This document shows positions 17,394-26,744 of a DNA stretch of 64,000 nt, one piece after another. Position 1 is the first letter of the stretch; each line of letters begins with the position of its first letter. Source of the DNA: Roseinatronobacter bogoriensis DSM 18756 (lineage in GTDB: Bacteria; Pseudomonadota; Alphaproteobacteria; Rhodobacterales; Rhodobacteraceae); NCBI RefSeq assembly GCF_004366635.1, contig NZ_SORN01000007.1, forward strand, positions 1 through 64,000. The letters are read 5' to 3'. A program made the position numbers and the translations under genes. The notes under the pieces were generated by a model. The model saw only the letters and a program-made list of their open reading frames with translations, had not been told where the DNA came from and did not search any database.

Positions 17394-18386
17394 ATGGACA
17401 AGTCTGCAGGACATGACACCACAGGATCGGCGCTATATCCGATTTGCGACCCGTTCGACCAGCGCCTTCTGGATGTTGGGGACGGGCACCGCGTCTATGT
17501 GGAACAATCAGGCCATCCAAACGGGATTCCTGTGGTCGTTCTGCATGGCGGGCCCGGCGGCGGGTGCAGCCCCACCATGCGGCGTTTCTTCGATCCGTCC
17601 ACATATCGCGTTATCCTGTTTGACCAGCGCGGTTGTGGCCGCTCCAAACCGGCTGCGTCCGTTACGGCCAACACAACGCAACACCTGATCGCCGATATCG
17701 AACTGATTCGTGAAACCTTGGGGATTTCGCGCTGGATGGTCTTTGGCGGCAGCTGGGGGGCGACATTATCGCTGGCTTACGCGCAGGCGCATCCCGACCG
17801 GGCCGCCTATCTTATCTTGCGCGGCGTCTTTCTTGGCACAAAAGCCGAATTGAACTGGTTCTACGGCGGTGGGGCTGCCCGTTTCTTCCCGGAAATATGG
17901 GCGCAGTTCATCCGCCCCGTTCCCGAAGAGGAACATGATGACCTGATCGCCGCCTATTCCAGACGGCTGTTCAGCGGCAATACGCATGAGGAGAACCGAT
18001 TCGCGCGCAGCTGGACCCGATGGGAAAACGCCCTCGCCTCGATCGAGACGCGCGGTCTGGGAGTTGGTGATGCGCCAAGCGATTATGCCCGCGCCTTTGC
18101 CCGGTTGGAAAACCATTATTTTGCCAATGGCTGTTTTCTTGGTGAGGATGGGGCGCTGATGCGGGGGCTTTACCGTATGCAAGACGTGCCCGGCACCATT
18201 GTTCAAGGGCGTTACGACATGATCTGCCCACCGCAGACAGCGTGGAATTTGCATTCAGCCTGGGGCAGGTCGCGACTGGAAATGGTGCCTGTTGCAGGCC
18301 ACGCGCTGTCAGAACCCGGCATAAGCGCTGAATTGTTGCGGGTCATGAACCACTTGCGCCACGAGGGTCATCGGCTGAGGCTGTGA
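17394..18386 (+). CDS. pip: Prolyl aminopeptidase (proline iminopeptidase)
   Basis: Protein of 330 residues, an alpha/beta-hydrolase of peptidase family S33 that removes N-terminal proline from peptides in the cytoplasm. The oxyanion-hole motif HGGPGGG is at 51-57, FDQRGCGRS at 76-84, and the nucleophile elbow GGSWG places the catalytic Ser at 120. The Asp and His are expected near the C-terminus, where the GRYDMICP and GHALSEPG segments fit. ATG 17394 starts the conserved part (YPICDPF close by); the frame is open further upstream without family similarity. The leader has an AT-rich CTATATAGTATT stretch that may hold the -10. Confidence 0.92.
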   Translation: MDKSAGHDTTGSALYPICDPFDQRLLDVGDGHRVYVEQSGHPNGIPVVVLHGGPGGGCSPTMRRFFDPSTYRVILFDQRGCGRSKPAASVTANTTQHLIADIELIRETLGISRWMVFGGSWGATLSLAYAQAHPDRAAYLILRGVFLGTKAELNWFYGGGAARFFPEIWAQFIRPVPEEEHDDLIAAYSRRLFSGNTHEENRFARSWTRWENALASIETRGLGVGDAPSDYARAFARLENHYFANGCFLGEDGALMRGLYRMQDVPGTIVQGRYDMICPPQTAWNLHSAWGRSRLEMVPVAGHALSEPGISAELLRVMNHLRHEGHRLRL

Positions 18387-18669
18387 AAACCCCAGCTCTG
18401 CCGCATGATGCGCCGTTTGCCTTTTTGATCGCAGGGCGCACGCTATGGTAAGGCCATGGCGTCACATTTCTGGCAGTTTGGCTTTGGCTGGGTGACAGGC
18501 TAACAGGCGCAAGCAATACCCTTGGTCGCCAAAGTGCAACTTACCCTTGCGGTGCTGCTGCCTCAATATTTGAGTGTTCCATGTCAGTTTCGCTTGATCT
18601 CTGGGCGCAACTGATTTAGGCAACGCACCAACAGCGGCGTCTGACGTACAGACACCACCGGAAATCATA
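18387..18669. other. Non-coding region before the rimP operon
   Basis: About 280 bp without a supported gene. Minus-strand frames here give basic peptides without recognisable domains. The segment presumably holds the promoter and long leader of rimP-nusA-infB, because a T-run terminator closes it 27 bp before rimP. No tRNA (such as the metY found in the E. coli operon) is visible. Confidence 0.5.
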
Positions 18670-18692
18670 ACGGGCCGCGCGCCCGTTTTTTT
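18670..18692 (+). terminator. Intrinsic terminator/attenuator before rimP
   Basis: ACGGGC (18670-18675) and GCCCGT (18681-18686) form a stem with a CGCGC loop, followed by seven T residues. It points into the rimP-nusA-infB operon and has no gene closely upstream, so it may act as a leader attenuator. It could also terminate pip, which ends 283 bp earlier. Confidence 0.75.
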
Positions 18693-18718
18693 GTGTTTGG
18701 CCCGGGAAAGGGGCAACA

Positions 18719-19324
18719 ATGAGCGATCTCATCGCCAAAACATCGTTAGACCAGCGACTGGCCAGCATCGTCACCCCGGTGATAGAGGGGCTTGGTTTCG
18801 AATTGGTGCGCCTTCGGCTTATGTCGGGCAAGATGCGGACATTGCAAATCATGGCCGATCGCCCTGATGGCGGGATCGAGGTTGCCGATTGCGCGGCGAT
18901 TTCCACAGCTGTCTCTGCCGCGCTGGATGTTGAAGATCCGCTTGAGGATGCCTACACCCTCGAAGTGTCCAGCCCCGGAATTGACCGCCCCCTGACCCGG
19001 TTGAAGGATTTTGCCGCCTGGGAAGGCTATGAAGCCCGGCTGGAAACAACCGAACTGATCGACGGACGCCGCCGCTTCAAGGGCGAGCTTGCAGGCGTCG
19101 AGGGCGATGAGGTTCTGATCGAGATTGAAGAGAACGGAGAGCCGGTCACCATCGGTCTGCAATTCGACTGGTTGTCGGACGCAAAGTTGGTGCTGACAGA
19201 TGACTTGATCGCCGAGATGCTCCGCGCCCGCAAGGAAAGCGGCGCATTCGACGAAAGCCAATTCGACGAGATTGAAGAAGAAACGCAAGCGGACGCGCAA
19301 GATGCGCCCCATCAGGAGGACTGA
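18719..19324 (+). CDS. rimP: Ribosome maturation factor RimP
   Basis: Protein of 201 residues. RimP assists late assembly of the 30S subunit. The N-terminal domain carries the family segments GFELVRLRL and DCAAIS, and the VSSPGIDRPL motif at about residues 83-92 is diagnostic. The C-terminal SH3-like domain is followed by an acidic tail (FDEIEEETQADAQDA), longer than in E. coli and usual for Rhodobacteraceae. AAAGGGG lies before the ATG. It is the first gene of the operon; nusA begins 3 bp after its stop, with the Shine-Dalgarno AGGAGG inside the last codons of rimP. Confidence 0.95.
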   Translation: MSDLIAKTSLDQRLASIVTPVIEGLGFELVRLRLMSGKMRTLQIMADRPDGGIEVADCAAISTAVSAALDVEDPLEDAYTLEVSSPGIDRPLTRLKDFAAWEGYEARLETTELIDGRRRFKGELAGVEGDEVLIEIEENGEPVTIGLQFDWLSDAKLVLTDDLIAEMLRARKESGAFDESQFDEIEEETQADAQDAPHQED

Positions 19325-19327
19325 GAG

Positions 19328-20953
19328 ATGGCAATCACCTCTGCCAACCAGCTTGAATTGCTGCAAACCGCCGAGGCCGTCGCCCGCGAGAAGATGATTG
19401 ACCCCGAACTGGTCATTCAGGCGATGGAAGACAGCCTCGCACGGGCGGCAAAGTCGCGCTACGGCGCAGATATGGATATTCGCGTCAGCATCGACCGCAA
19501 GACAGGCGTTGCCGCATTCACGCGCGTTCGCACAGTCGTGGACGAAGAAGAGTTGGAAAACTACCACGCGCAACTGACTGTCGAACAGGCCAAGCCGTAT
19601 CTGGACGACCCGAAAGTGGGTGACGAGATTGTTGACCGCGTGCCGCCCGTCGAGTTGGGCCGGATTGCCGCGCAATCGGCCAAGCAAGTGATCCTGCAAC
19701 GCGTGCGCGAAGCCGAACGTGATCGCCAGTACGAGGAATTCAAGGACCGCGCGGGCACCATTCTCAACGGTGTCGTCAAGCGCGAGGAATATGGCAATAT
19801 CATCGTCGATGTTGGCCGTGGCGAAGCGGTGCTGCGCCGGAACGAGAAGATCGGGCGCGAAAGCTATCGCAATGGCGACCGCATCCGCTGCTATGTCAAG
19901 GATGTACGCCGCGAAGCCCGTGGACCGCAGATTTTCCTGTCACGGACCGCGCCGGAATTCATGGCCGAACTGTTCAAGATGGAAGTGCCCGAAATCTATG
20001 ATGGCATCATCGAGATCAAGGCCGTCGCCCGCGACCCCGGATCGCGCGCCAAAATCGGTGTCATCTCTTATGATTCGGGGATCGACCCGGTGGGTGCCTG
20101 TGTTGGTATGCGCGGCAGCCGCGTGCAGGCCGTGGTCAATGAGTTGCAGGGCGAGAAGATCGACATCATTCCCTGGACAGAAGATCAGGCCACATTCCTT
20201 GTGAACGCCCTGCAACCCGCCGAAGTCAGCAAGGTTGTGATCGACGAAGAGGCTGGCAAGATCGAAGTTGTGGTGCCGGATGAACAACTTTCACTGGCCA
20301 TTGGTCGGCGCGGACAGAATGTGCGCCTTGCCAGCCAGTTGACCGGCCTTGATATCGACATTCTGACCGAATCCGAGGAATCGGCACGTCGTCAGGCTGA
20401 ATTTGCCCTGCGCACAAAACTGTTCATCGACGAGTTGGACATTGACGAGATGATGGCACAGCTTCTGGTCGCTGAGGAATTCACCTCGCTTGAAGAAGTG
20501 GCCTATGTTGATCTTGACGAGTTGCTGACGATTGACGGTTTTGACGAAGAAACCGCACAGGAGTTGCAGACCCGCGCCCGCGAAAGACTGGAAGCAGTGG
20601 CGGCCGCAGCGCTGGAAAACGCACGCGCACTGGGTGTCGAAGATAGCCTGATCGAATTCGAGGGGCTGACACCACAGATGGTCGAAGCCTTGGCCAAGGA
20701 CGGCATCAAGACATTGGAAGACTTCGCAACTTGCGCAGACTGGGAACTGGCCGGAGGCTGGACCACTGTAGATGGCGAACGCGTCAAGGATGAAGGGCTT
20801 CTGGAAAGCTTCGATATGAGCCTTGAGGAAGCGCAGCATCTGGTCATGAGCGCGCGCGTTCTGCTGGGCTGGGTTGATCCAAGCGAATTGGAAGCCGATG
20901 CCGAAGAGAACGTAGATGCAGACGGTGCCGAGCTAGAGGGTGAAACACACTGA
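19328..20953 (+). CDS. nusA: Transcription termination/antitermination factor NusA
   Basis: Protein of 541 residues. NusA binds RNA polymerase and nascent RNA to control pausing, termination and antitermination. The order is an N-terminal RNAP-binding domain (to about 130), S1 domain (GTILNGVVKREEYGNIIVDVG near 140), KH1 and KH2 (IGVISYDSGIDPVGACVG; SLAIGRRGQNVRLASQLTG), then two helix-hairpin-helix acidic repeats from about 360 (LDELLTIDGFDEETAQEL) and an acidic end. The gene is tightly packed between rimP and the YlxR-type gene, the standard order in alphaproteobacteria. Confidence 0.97.
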   Translation: MAITSANQLELLQTAEAVAREKMIDPELVIQAMEDSLARAAKSRYGADMDIRVSIDRKTGVAAFTRVRTVVDEEELENYHAQLTVEQAKPYLDDPKVGDEIVDRVPPVELGRIAAQSAKQVILQRVREAERDRQYEEFKDRAGTILNGVVKREEYGNIIVDVGRGEAVLRRNEKIGRESYRNGDRIRCYVKDVRREARGPQIFLSRTAPEFMAELFKMEVPEIYDGIIEIKAVARDPGSRAKIGVISYDSGIDPVGACVGMRGSRVQAVVNELQGEKIDIIPWTEDQATFLVNALQPAEVSKVVIDEEAGKIEVVVPDEQLSLAIGRRGQNVRLASQLTGLDIDILTESEESARRQAEFALRTKLFIDELDIDEMMAQLLVAEEFTSLEEVAYVDLDELLTIDGFDEETAQELQTRARERLEAVAAAALENARALGVEDSLIEFEGLTPQMVEALAKDGIKTLEDFATCADWELAGGWTTVDGERVKDEGLLESFDMSLEEAQHLVMSARVLLGWVDPSELEADAEENVDADGAELEGETH

Positions 20954-20970
20954 GCGGCGCGGGGGCGCAG

Positions 20971-21603
20971 ATGACGCGCGGTGGAAAAAAGACCGTCAGG
21001 GACGGGCCGGAACGCCGTTGTATCGTTTCTGGTGAGTCCGGCGATGCGCGTCATCTGATCCGTTTTGTTGTGGGGCCAGATAACCAGATTGTGCCGGATC
21101 TGGCAGGCAAGCTTCCAGGTCGCGGGATCTGGGTTAGCGCAGATCGCGCAGCACTGGAGCAGGCAGAGAAGAAGAAATCTTTTGCCCGTGCTGCGCGTCA
21201 GGCCGTCACGGTGCCCGAAGGGCTGGCAGATCTGGTCGAAAAACTGTTGTTGCGCCGTGTGATCGACCTTATTTCACTGGCGCGCAAAAGTGGATTGGCC
21301 CTTGCGGGCTATGAGAAATGCCGCGATCTTGCGCTGAAAGACGAAATGGCCATTCTCATTCAGGCCCATGACGGCTCGACACGGGGGAAAACGAAGCTGC
21401 GCCCACCCGAAGGGCCAGACAGTTATATTGGCTGGCTTAGCGCGCAGGAATTAGGTTTGGCATTTGGGCGGGAACATGTGATACATGCCTCGCTTCGTGC
21501 TGGTGGACTCAGTCAAGCTGTTGTAGAGGAAGCAGCAAGACTGAAAGGTTTGCGCACAGGTATCGGCGGATATGCCGCCGGAGAGGATAAGACGGACGCA
21601 TGA
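20971..21603 (+). CDS. YlxR (DUF448) - L7Ae-like RNA-binding fusion protein
   Basis: Protein of 210 residues with two modules. The N-terminal 90 residues are YlxR/DUF448 (RRCIVSGESGDARHLIRFV and the LPGRGIWVSADR segment). Residues about 95-195 resemble the ribosomal L7Ae/L30e fold (DLISLARKSGLALAGYEKC). In many bacteria these are two neighbouring genes between nusA and infB; here they are one chain, as is common in alphaproteobacteria. An RNA-binding role linked to ribosome biogenesis or RNase P is inferred from the family. Its stop overlaps the infB start by four bases (ATGA), implying translational coupling. Confidence 0.88.
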   Translation: MTRGGKKTVRDGPERRCIVSGESGDARHLIRFVVGPDNQIVPDLAGKLPGRGIWVSADRAALEQAEKKKSFARAARQAVTVPEGLADLVEKLLLRRVIDLISLARKSGLALAGYEKCRDLALKDEMAILIQAHDGSTRGKTKLRPPEGPDSYIGWLSAQELGLAFGREHVIHASLRAGGLSQAVVEEAARLKGLRTGIGGYAAGEDKTDA

Positions 21604-24125
21604 GCGATACAGACGGAAAGAAAACACTCGGACTTGGCGGCAAAGGCGGCCATGTGAAGCAAAGCTTCAGCCATGGGCGGACGAAATCCGTTGTGGTCGA
21701 GAAAAAACGCAAGCGCGTGGTCGTCCCCAAGCCGGGCGCCCAGCAGGCATCTGGAACGCAGGGAAAAGCTCCCACGCAATCTGATCCATCGCGCCGCCCC
21801 GCCGGGATCTCCGACGCCGAGATGGAGCGCCGCCTGAAGGCGCTGGCCGCAGCCAAGGCCCGCGAAACCCAGGATGCCGCAGTACGCGACGCCGAAGAGC
21901 GTGCGCGCGAAGAAGAACGCCAGCGCCGCCGCGAAGAAGCCGAGGCCCGTGAACGCGAAGAACGCGAACGCGAAGCCGCGCTGCGCGCCAAGGAAGAAGA
22001 AGAAGCCCGCGCTGCCAAGGCTGAAGCCGAGGCAAAGGCAGAAAAGGTCGAAAAAGCCGCACGCAAGGTACAGGAAGACGAGGCACCAGCCGCGCCAACC
22101 GCGACGGCCGCGCCCTTGTCAGAGCGTGCGCGTCCGACTGCCGCACCGCAAGATGCGCGTAAATCCGTCAAGCGCGGGGAAGAAGATCGCGCCACGCGCG
22201 CCAAACCACGCGATGATGCTGGTGGACGCCGTGCAGGCAAGCTGACGCTGAAAGACGCGCTGGCCGGCGATGGCGGGCGCCAACGTTCCATGGCTGCGAT
22301 GAAGCGCAAGCAGGAACGTGCACGCCAGAAAGCCATGGGCCAGACCCAAACGCGCGAGAAGATCGTGCGCGAAGTGCAGTTGCCTGAAACCATCGTGGTG
22401 CAGGAACTTGCCAACCGCATGGCCGAACGTGTGGCAGATGTGGTCAAGTCGCTTATGAAAATGGGTGTCATGGCGACCATGAACCAGACAATTGACGCCG
22501 ACACCGCCGAATTGCTGATCGAGGAATTCGGGCACAAGGTCGTGCGCGTTTCGGATGCCGATGTCGAGCAGGTCATTACCCAGACCGACGACGCCCCCGA
22601 AGACCTTCAGCCGCGGGCACCGATCATCACGATCATGGGCCATGTCGATCACGGCAAGACATCGCTTCTGGATGCAATTCGCAAAACAAGCGTCGTGTCT
22701 GGCGAAGCTGGCGGCATCACGCAGCATATCGGCGCCTATCAGGTCACGACAGAGAGCGGCGCGCTTCTGTCGTTCCTCGACACACCTGGTCACGCGGCAT
22801 TTACCAGCATGCGGGCACGTGGTGCCAATGTGACGGATATCGTGGTTCTGGTCGTCGCGGCAGATGACTCTGTCATGCCTCAAACGATAGAGGCGATCAA
22901 TCACGCCAAGGCCGCCAAAGTGCCCATGATCGTAGCGATCAACAAATGTGACAAGCCCGCAGCCGACGCCAATAAAGTGCGCACAGAATTGTTGCAGCAT
23001 GAAGTCGTGGTCGAAGCCATGTCAGGCGATGTGCAGGATGTCGAAGTCTCGGCCATTACGGGTGCCGGGCTGGACGCCTTGCTGGAAGCGATTGCACTAC
23101 AGGCAGAGATTCTGGAACTGAAGGCCAACCCTGATCGCAATGCGATGGGTGCCGTGATCGAGGCACAGCTTGATGTTGGCCGCGGTCCCGTGGCGACTGT
23201 TCTGGTTCAGAACGGCACATTGCGTCAGGGTGATATCTTTGTTGTTGGCGAGCAGTGGGGCAAGGTCCGCGCACTGGTCAACGACAAGGGTGAGCGGATC
23301 AAGGAAGCTGGACCATCCGTCCCGGTCGAGGTTCTTGGCTTGAATGGCACGCCGGAAGCGGGCGACGTTCTGAACGTGGTCGAGACGGAGGCCCAGGCAC
23401 GCGAAATCGCCGAATACCGCCAGGAAGCGGCCAAAGATAAACGCGCGGCCGCCGGTGCGGCAACGACCTTGGAACAGCTTATGGCCAAGGCCAAGGCCGA
23501 TCAGGATATTGCCGAACTTCCCGTTCTGGTTAAGGCCGATGTGCAGGGCTCTGCCGAAGCGATCGTTCAGGCGCTGGAGAAGATCGGCAATGACGAAGTG
23601 CGCGTGCGGGTCCTTCATTACGGTGTCGGGGCCATCACTGACACGGATGTCGGCCTTGCCGAAGCATCCGGCGCGCCCATTATCGGCTTCAATGTCCGTG
23701 CAAATGCGTCTGCCCGTAACTCTGCCAACCAGAAGGGCGTCGAGCTGCGGTATTACTCGATCATTTACGATCTGGTTGATGACATCAAAGCCGCGGCATC
23801 TGGGCTGCTCTCTGCCGAAGTGCGCGAAAACTTCATCGGCTATGCCGAGATTCGCGAAGTCTTCAAGGTGTCCGGTGTCGGCAAGGTCGCTGGCTGTCTG
23901 GTAACCGAAGGGGTCGCGCGGCGATCTGCCGGGGTGCGCCTGCTGCGTGATAACGTGGTTATGCATGAAGGCACGCTCAAGACGCTCAAGCGCTTCAAGG
24001 ACGAGGTCAAGGAAGTGCAGTCCGGTCAGGAATGCGGCATGGCCTTTGAAAACTACGACGATATCCGCGCCAAGGATGTTATCGAGATTTTCGAACGCGA
24101 AGAGATCGAGCGCACACTCAGCTAA
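21600..24125 (+). CDS. infB: Translation initiation factor IF-2
   Basis: Protein of 841 residues. IF-2 is the GTPase that brings initiator fMet-tRNA to the 30S subunit. Residues 1 to about 250 are a highly charged, Ala/Glu/Arg-rich region (long EER/KAEAEAKAEK runs, predicted coiled coil), followed by IF2_N. The G domain has G1 GHVDHGKTS near 348, G3 DTPGH and G4 NKCD. Domains II-IV end with the C2 fMet-tRNA-binding domain (GVARRSAGVRLLRDN). The length is typical of Rhodobacteraceae. It is the last gene of the operon and is closed by a strong terminator. Confidence 0.97.
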   Translation: MSDTDGKKTLGLGGKGGHVKQSFSHGRTKSVVVEKKRKRVVVPKPGAQQASGTQGKAPTQSDPSRRPAGISDAEMERRLKALAAAKARETQDAAVRDAEERAREEERQRRREEAEAREREEREREAALRAKEEEEARAAKAEAEAKAEKVEKAARKVQEDEAPAAPTATAAPLSERARPTAAPQDARKSVKRGEEDRATRAKPRDDAGGRRAGKLTLKDALAGDGGRQRSMAAMKRKQERARQKAMGQTQTREKIVREVQLPETIVVQELANRMAERVADVVKSLMKMGVMATMNQTIDADTAELLIEEFGHKVVRVSDADVEQVITQTDDAPEDLQPRAPIITIMGHVDHGKTSLLDAIRKTSVVSGEAGGITQHIGAYQVTTESGALLSFLDTPGHAAFTSMRARGANVTDIVVLVVAADDSVMPQTIEAINHAKAAKVPMIVAINKCDKPAADANKVRTELLQHEVVVEAMSGDVQDVEVSAITGAGLDALLEAIALQAEILELKANPDRNAMGAVIEAQLDVGRGPVATVLVQNGTLRQGDIFVVGEQWGKVRALVNDKGERIKEAGPSVPVEVLGLNGTPEAGDVLNVVETEAQAREIAEYRQEAAKDKRAAAGAATTLEQLMAKAKADQDIAELPVLVKADVQGSAEAIVQALEKIGNDEVRVRVLHYGVGAITDTDVGLAEASGAPIIGFNVRANASARNSANQKGVELRYYSIIYDLVDDIKAAASGLLSAEVRENFIGYAEIREVFKVSGVGKVAGCLVTEGVARRSAGVRLLRDNVVMHEGTLKTLKRFKDEVKEVQSGQECGMAFENYDDIRAKDVIEIFEREEIERTLS

Positions 24126-24152
24126 AACCTGATACGATCAGGGCGAAGACAA

Positions 24153-24177
24153 GGGGCCAGCAGATGGCCCCTTTTTT
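24153..24177 (+). terminator. Terminator of the rimP-nusA-infB operon
   Basis: GGGGCC (24153-24158) and GGCCCC (24166-24171) flank a seven-base loop and are followed by six T residues. Confidence 0.9.
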
Positions 24178-24234
24178 CATGCCGGCAGTTATGGCAGTTG
24201 CCCAACCGGTTAAATTTCGCAAAATCTGAACAGC

Positions 24235-24264
24235 AAAAGGCCCCGGAAAATTCCGGGGCCTTTT
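24235..24264. terminator. Bidirectional terminator for the acidic-protein gene
   Basis: GGCCCCGGAA (24239-24248) pairs with TTCCGGGGCC (24251-24260), flanked by AAAA on the left and TTTT on the right. It lies 27 bp beyond the stop of the minus-strand gene at 24291 and is a second barrier for infB read-through. Confidence 0.85.
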
Positions 24265-24290
24265 GGTCTAACTCAGACTTGTCGCTGGTC

Positions 24291-26606
24291 TTAGCCCGCT
24301 GCGTATTTGCGGGCTGGCTGGTCGAATTCAGACGCCGACGACAGCCGGAACGCGCCACCTTCGCCGCGTTGCAGGCGCCCTTCGCGCAATAGGGTGCCAA
24401 AGCCGCGCAACATATCATCGCGTGTGACTTCGCGCCCTTCGTTATAGGCAAGGACATAGCTCATCAGATCAACGCGCGTGAATTCCTGCTGCCCTTTCAA
24501 GTGCGTCTTGAAAGCTGCCGCAGCTTCGATCTGTTCATCCAGCAACCAGGCATCAACAGCTTCTGCGAAGTCCTTGAAGGCCTTGCGGTCTTCGGCGGAA
24601 AGCGGCGATGCTTTCTTCAGGCCATCCAGATCTATCGAACGCGCCGCTGCACTGGTCACGCGACGCGGGCGAACCGGCGTGGCCTGAGCGGTTTCATCAA
24701 CACGCTGCTCTGACACAAGCACCAGCGGCGCACGCTCAGGCTGTGGCCGCGAACGCTTCGTGCCCTCTGGCCGGGCTGGCCGCCGGGGAACAGGCTGAAT
24801 TGCTTTGGCCAGCGCATCATGGTCAGAGATGTCTTCCTGATCAGGCTTGGACGCCGCAACCTTGGCAGGCTGGTCAACCTCAACGGCCGGGCTATGCGAA
24901 ATTGTTGTATCTTCCGAAGCTTGGCGAACGTCCTCAGGCTGATCCGGCGCACTGTCTTTCGAAGCATCGTCACGCGCTGTTACCGAACGCAGCGGCTCTG
25001 GCGCGACCAGATCCTCGCGGTAGCGCTCGATCTCGCGCTCTTGTACGATATCGGGACGGCGCGGGCCGGTCGCGGCCTCTTCCGCGCGGGTCGCATCGAC
25101 TGCAACGCGCATATGTTCAAAAGTCTCGCGGCGGCGCTGTGATTCGACCTGTCCCAATTCAGAGCGCGCTGTCTCCATCAAGCGTGCCGCCGTTTCATCT
25201 GTGTCACCGATCATCGCATCGAATTGCGCACGCGCATTTGGTGCGCGCCGCGGCGCGGCCTGGCGCTCGATATGGGCAAGTTCCGAAACAAGGTCTGATT
25301 CGTCATCCTTGCTGAGCCCCGTATCCCCGATCATGCTGCGAATCTGTTCCCGCAACTGCTTGTCCGAAAGCTGCGTATCGGGCGCTTTGGCGTCGGACGC
25401 GGCCTTCTCCTGCTCGGCCTCGACCGGCATGGCTGCGGCGTAGCTATCTTTCAGGTCAGCATCGAAGTCATCATCGTCGAAGTCATCAAAATCTGCATCG
25501 AAATCAGGGTCGTCGCGCTCAAAATGCGCAGCAAGGACGGAATCTTCACCCTCGGCATCCTCAGGTTCTTCCGCCTCGGCTACGTCTTCGGCGGTGATCT
25601 CATCTTTTGACACAACGTCAACCAGCTCGGGTTGCGCGGGAAGCTCTGCGGCCTCTTTCTCGATCTCGTCTGCCTGCTGATCGACGCCATCAGCCGACTC
25701 GGTGTTGTCCCACACAGCATCGTCGAATGCGCTTTGGTCCATCAGAGCGTGTGATTCAGTAGGTGCAGCAGTGTTTTTTACATTCGCTTGCGGCTCGGCA
25801 GCCGCGTCGGGTGCGGACAGTGCCGCCTTGCCAGCAATCGTTGCCACCTGAACATTGGGGGCAGCGCTTGCCGCATGCGCGATACGCTCGCGGATGCGGG
25901 CCAGCTTCTCACTCATGCTGATTGACGAAGCGGTGTCCGCCGCCTGAGCAACAGCCGGTTGCGAAACACCTTGTTCGGGGGTTGCCGGTGCAACTTCGGT
26001 ATCTTGCGCCTTTGCGACATCCTTTTCTTCTGCCGCATCTTCCACCTCAGCCACCGTGGGTGCTTCTGGCTGCTCTGGCGCGACTTCGGCGACCTGAGGG
26101 CTGATAGCGTCTTCAGCTTCGGCCATCACCTGAGGTGCAGCCTCTGTGGGAACTTCGGTCATAGCGGCTTTTGCTGTCAGCCCTTCCGCATCAGGTGCTT
26201 CGACAGAAACAGATGAAGGATTACTTTGCGCAACGTCCTCTTGACCGCTTTGAACTTCTGACGCCAACGCGGGCACAGACTTTGTTGTGGCAGTTTTCTT
26301 GGCTTTCTCTGCGACAGCAAGGGCCAGTGCACCCGAATCGCCTTGCGAAAGCGCCTCTGGCCGCAGGACCACGCCATTTTCCTGCACGCGCGCTTCCACG
26401 CGGCGCTGGATCTCGCGCTCTGCGATCCGGTGCAACATCTCGGCGTCAGGGGTCGGAGGTTCAGCCCCGAAATACCTGTCCTGTGCTGCAAGATCACGGA
26501 AATATTCAGCTATGCCCTGCATCGTGCCAAAAGGTTCATCAAACCCCTCAAGGGTGCAGGAGAATGTGCCGTATGACACTGTCAGAATCTTGTTCGGGCC
26601 GACCAT
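24291..26606 (-). CDS. Large acidic protein of unknown function
   Basis: Protein of 771 residues; I recognise no characterised family. Three parts are visible. Residues 1 to about 85 are folded-looking and probably the conserved core (KILTVSYGTFSCTLEGF, GIAEYFRDLAAQDRYFG, HRIAEREIQRRVEARV). A very long middle of about 590 residues is Ala/Glu/Pro/Asp-rich and low complexity, with an extreme acidic run near 360-385 (DFDADFDDFDDDDFDADL). A C-terminal segment from about 680 (AVDAWLLDEQIEAAAAF, LMSYVLAYNEGREVT) is ordered again. There is no signal peptide or membrane segment. A disordered scaffold or adaptor joining two small domains is the simplest reading. It is a single-gene unit with its own terminator. 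Confidence 0.8.
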   Translation of the reverse strand: MVGPNKILTVSYGTFSCTLEGFDEPFGTMQGIAEYFRDLAAQDRYFGAEPPTPDAEMLHRIAEREIQRRVEARVQENGVVLRPEALSQGDSGALALAVAEKAKKTATTKSVPALASEVQSGQEDVAQSNPSSVSVEAPDAEGLTAKAAMTEVPTEAAPQVMAEAEDAISPQVAEVAPEQPEAPTVAEVEDAAEEKDVAKAQDTEVAPATPEQGVSQPAVAQAADTASSISMSEKLARIRERIAHAASAAPNVQVATIAGKAALSAPDAAAEPQANVKNTAAPTESHALMDQSAFDDAVWDNTESADGVDQQADEIEKEAAELPAQPELVDVVSKDEITAEDVAEAEEPEDAEGEDSVLAAHFERDDPDFDADFDDFDDDDFDADLKDSYAAAMPVEAEQEKAASDAKAPDTQLSDKQLREQIRSMIGDTGLSKDDESDLVSELAHIERQAAPRRAPNARAQFDAMIGDTDETAARLMETARSELGQVESQRRRETFEHMRVAVDATRAEEAATGPRRPDIVQEREIERYREDLVAPEPLRSVTARDDASKDSAPDQPEDVRQASEDTTISHSPAVEVDQPAKVAASKPDQEDISDHDALAKAIQPVPRRPARPEGTKRSRPQPERAPLVLVSEQRVDETAQATPVRPRRVTSAAARSIDLDGLKKASPLSAEDRKAFKDFAEAVDAWLLDEQIEAAAAFKTHLKGQQEFTRVDLMSYVLAYNEGREVTRDDMLRGFGTLLREGRLQRGEGGAFRLSSASEFDQPARKYAAG

Positions 26607-26737
26607 AACATGCTCGCTTTCGTTACCTGTGCAACTGGATAGTTGCGTAAGACATGAGCGATTAGATGTTCAGACTTTGGTGATTTGATGATCTGAATAT
26701 GGCTAAGAAAAGTCCGATTCGCACTCTGGGAAAAGTC

Positions 26738-26743
26738 TATAAT
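26738..26743 (+). promoter_or_regulatory. TATAAT-like -10 next to the thiN start
   Basis: A perfect TATAAT is at 26738-26743, directly in front of the ATG at 26745, with no good -35 upstream. If used, transcription would start near 26750, inside the gene. Confidence 0.25.
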
Positions 26744-26744
26744 A

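Noticed and set aside
18462..18719. Minus-strand frame before rimP as a gene or transposase remnant
   Set aside because: No domain or transposase motif recognised; it crosses the terminator in front of rimP.
21509..22576. Long minus-strand frame opposite infB
   Set aside because: It is the mirror of the charged, repetitive IF-2 N-terminus; its Ser/Arg-rich product has no family.
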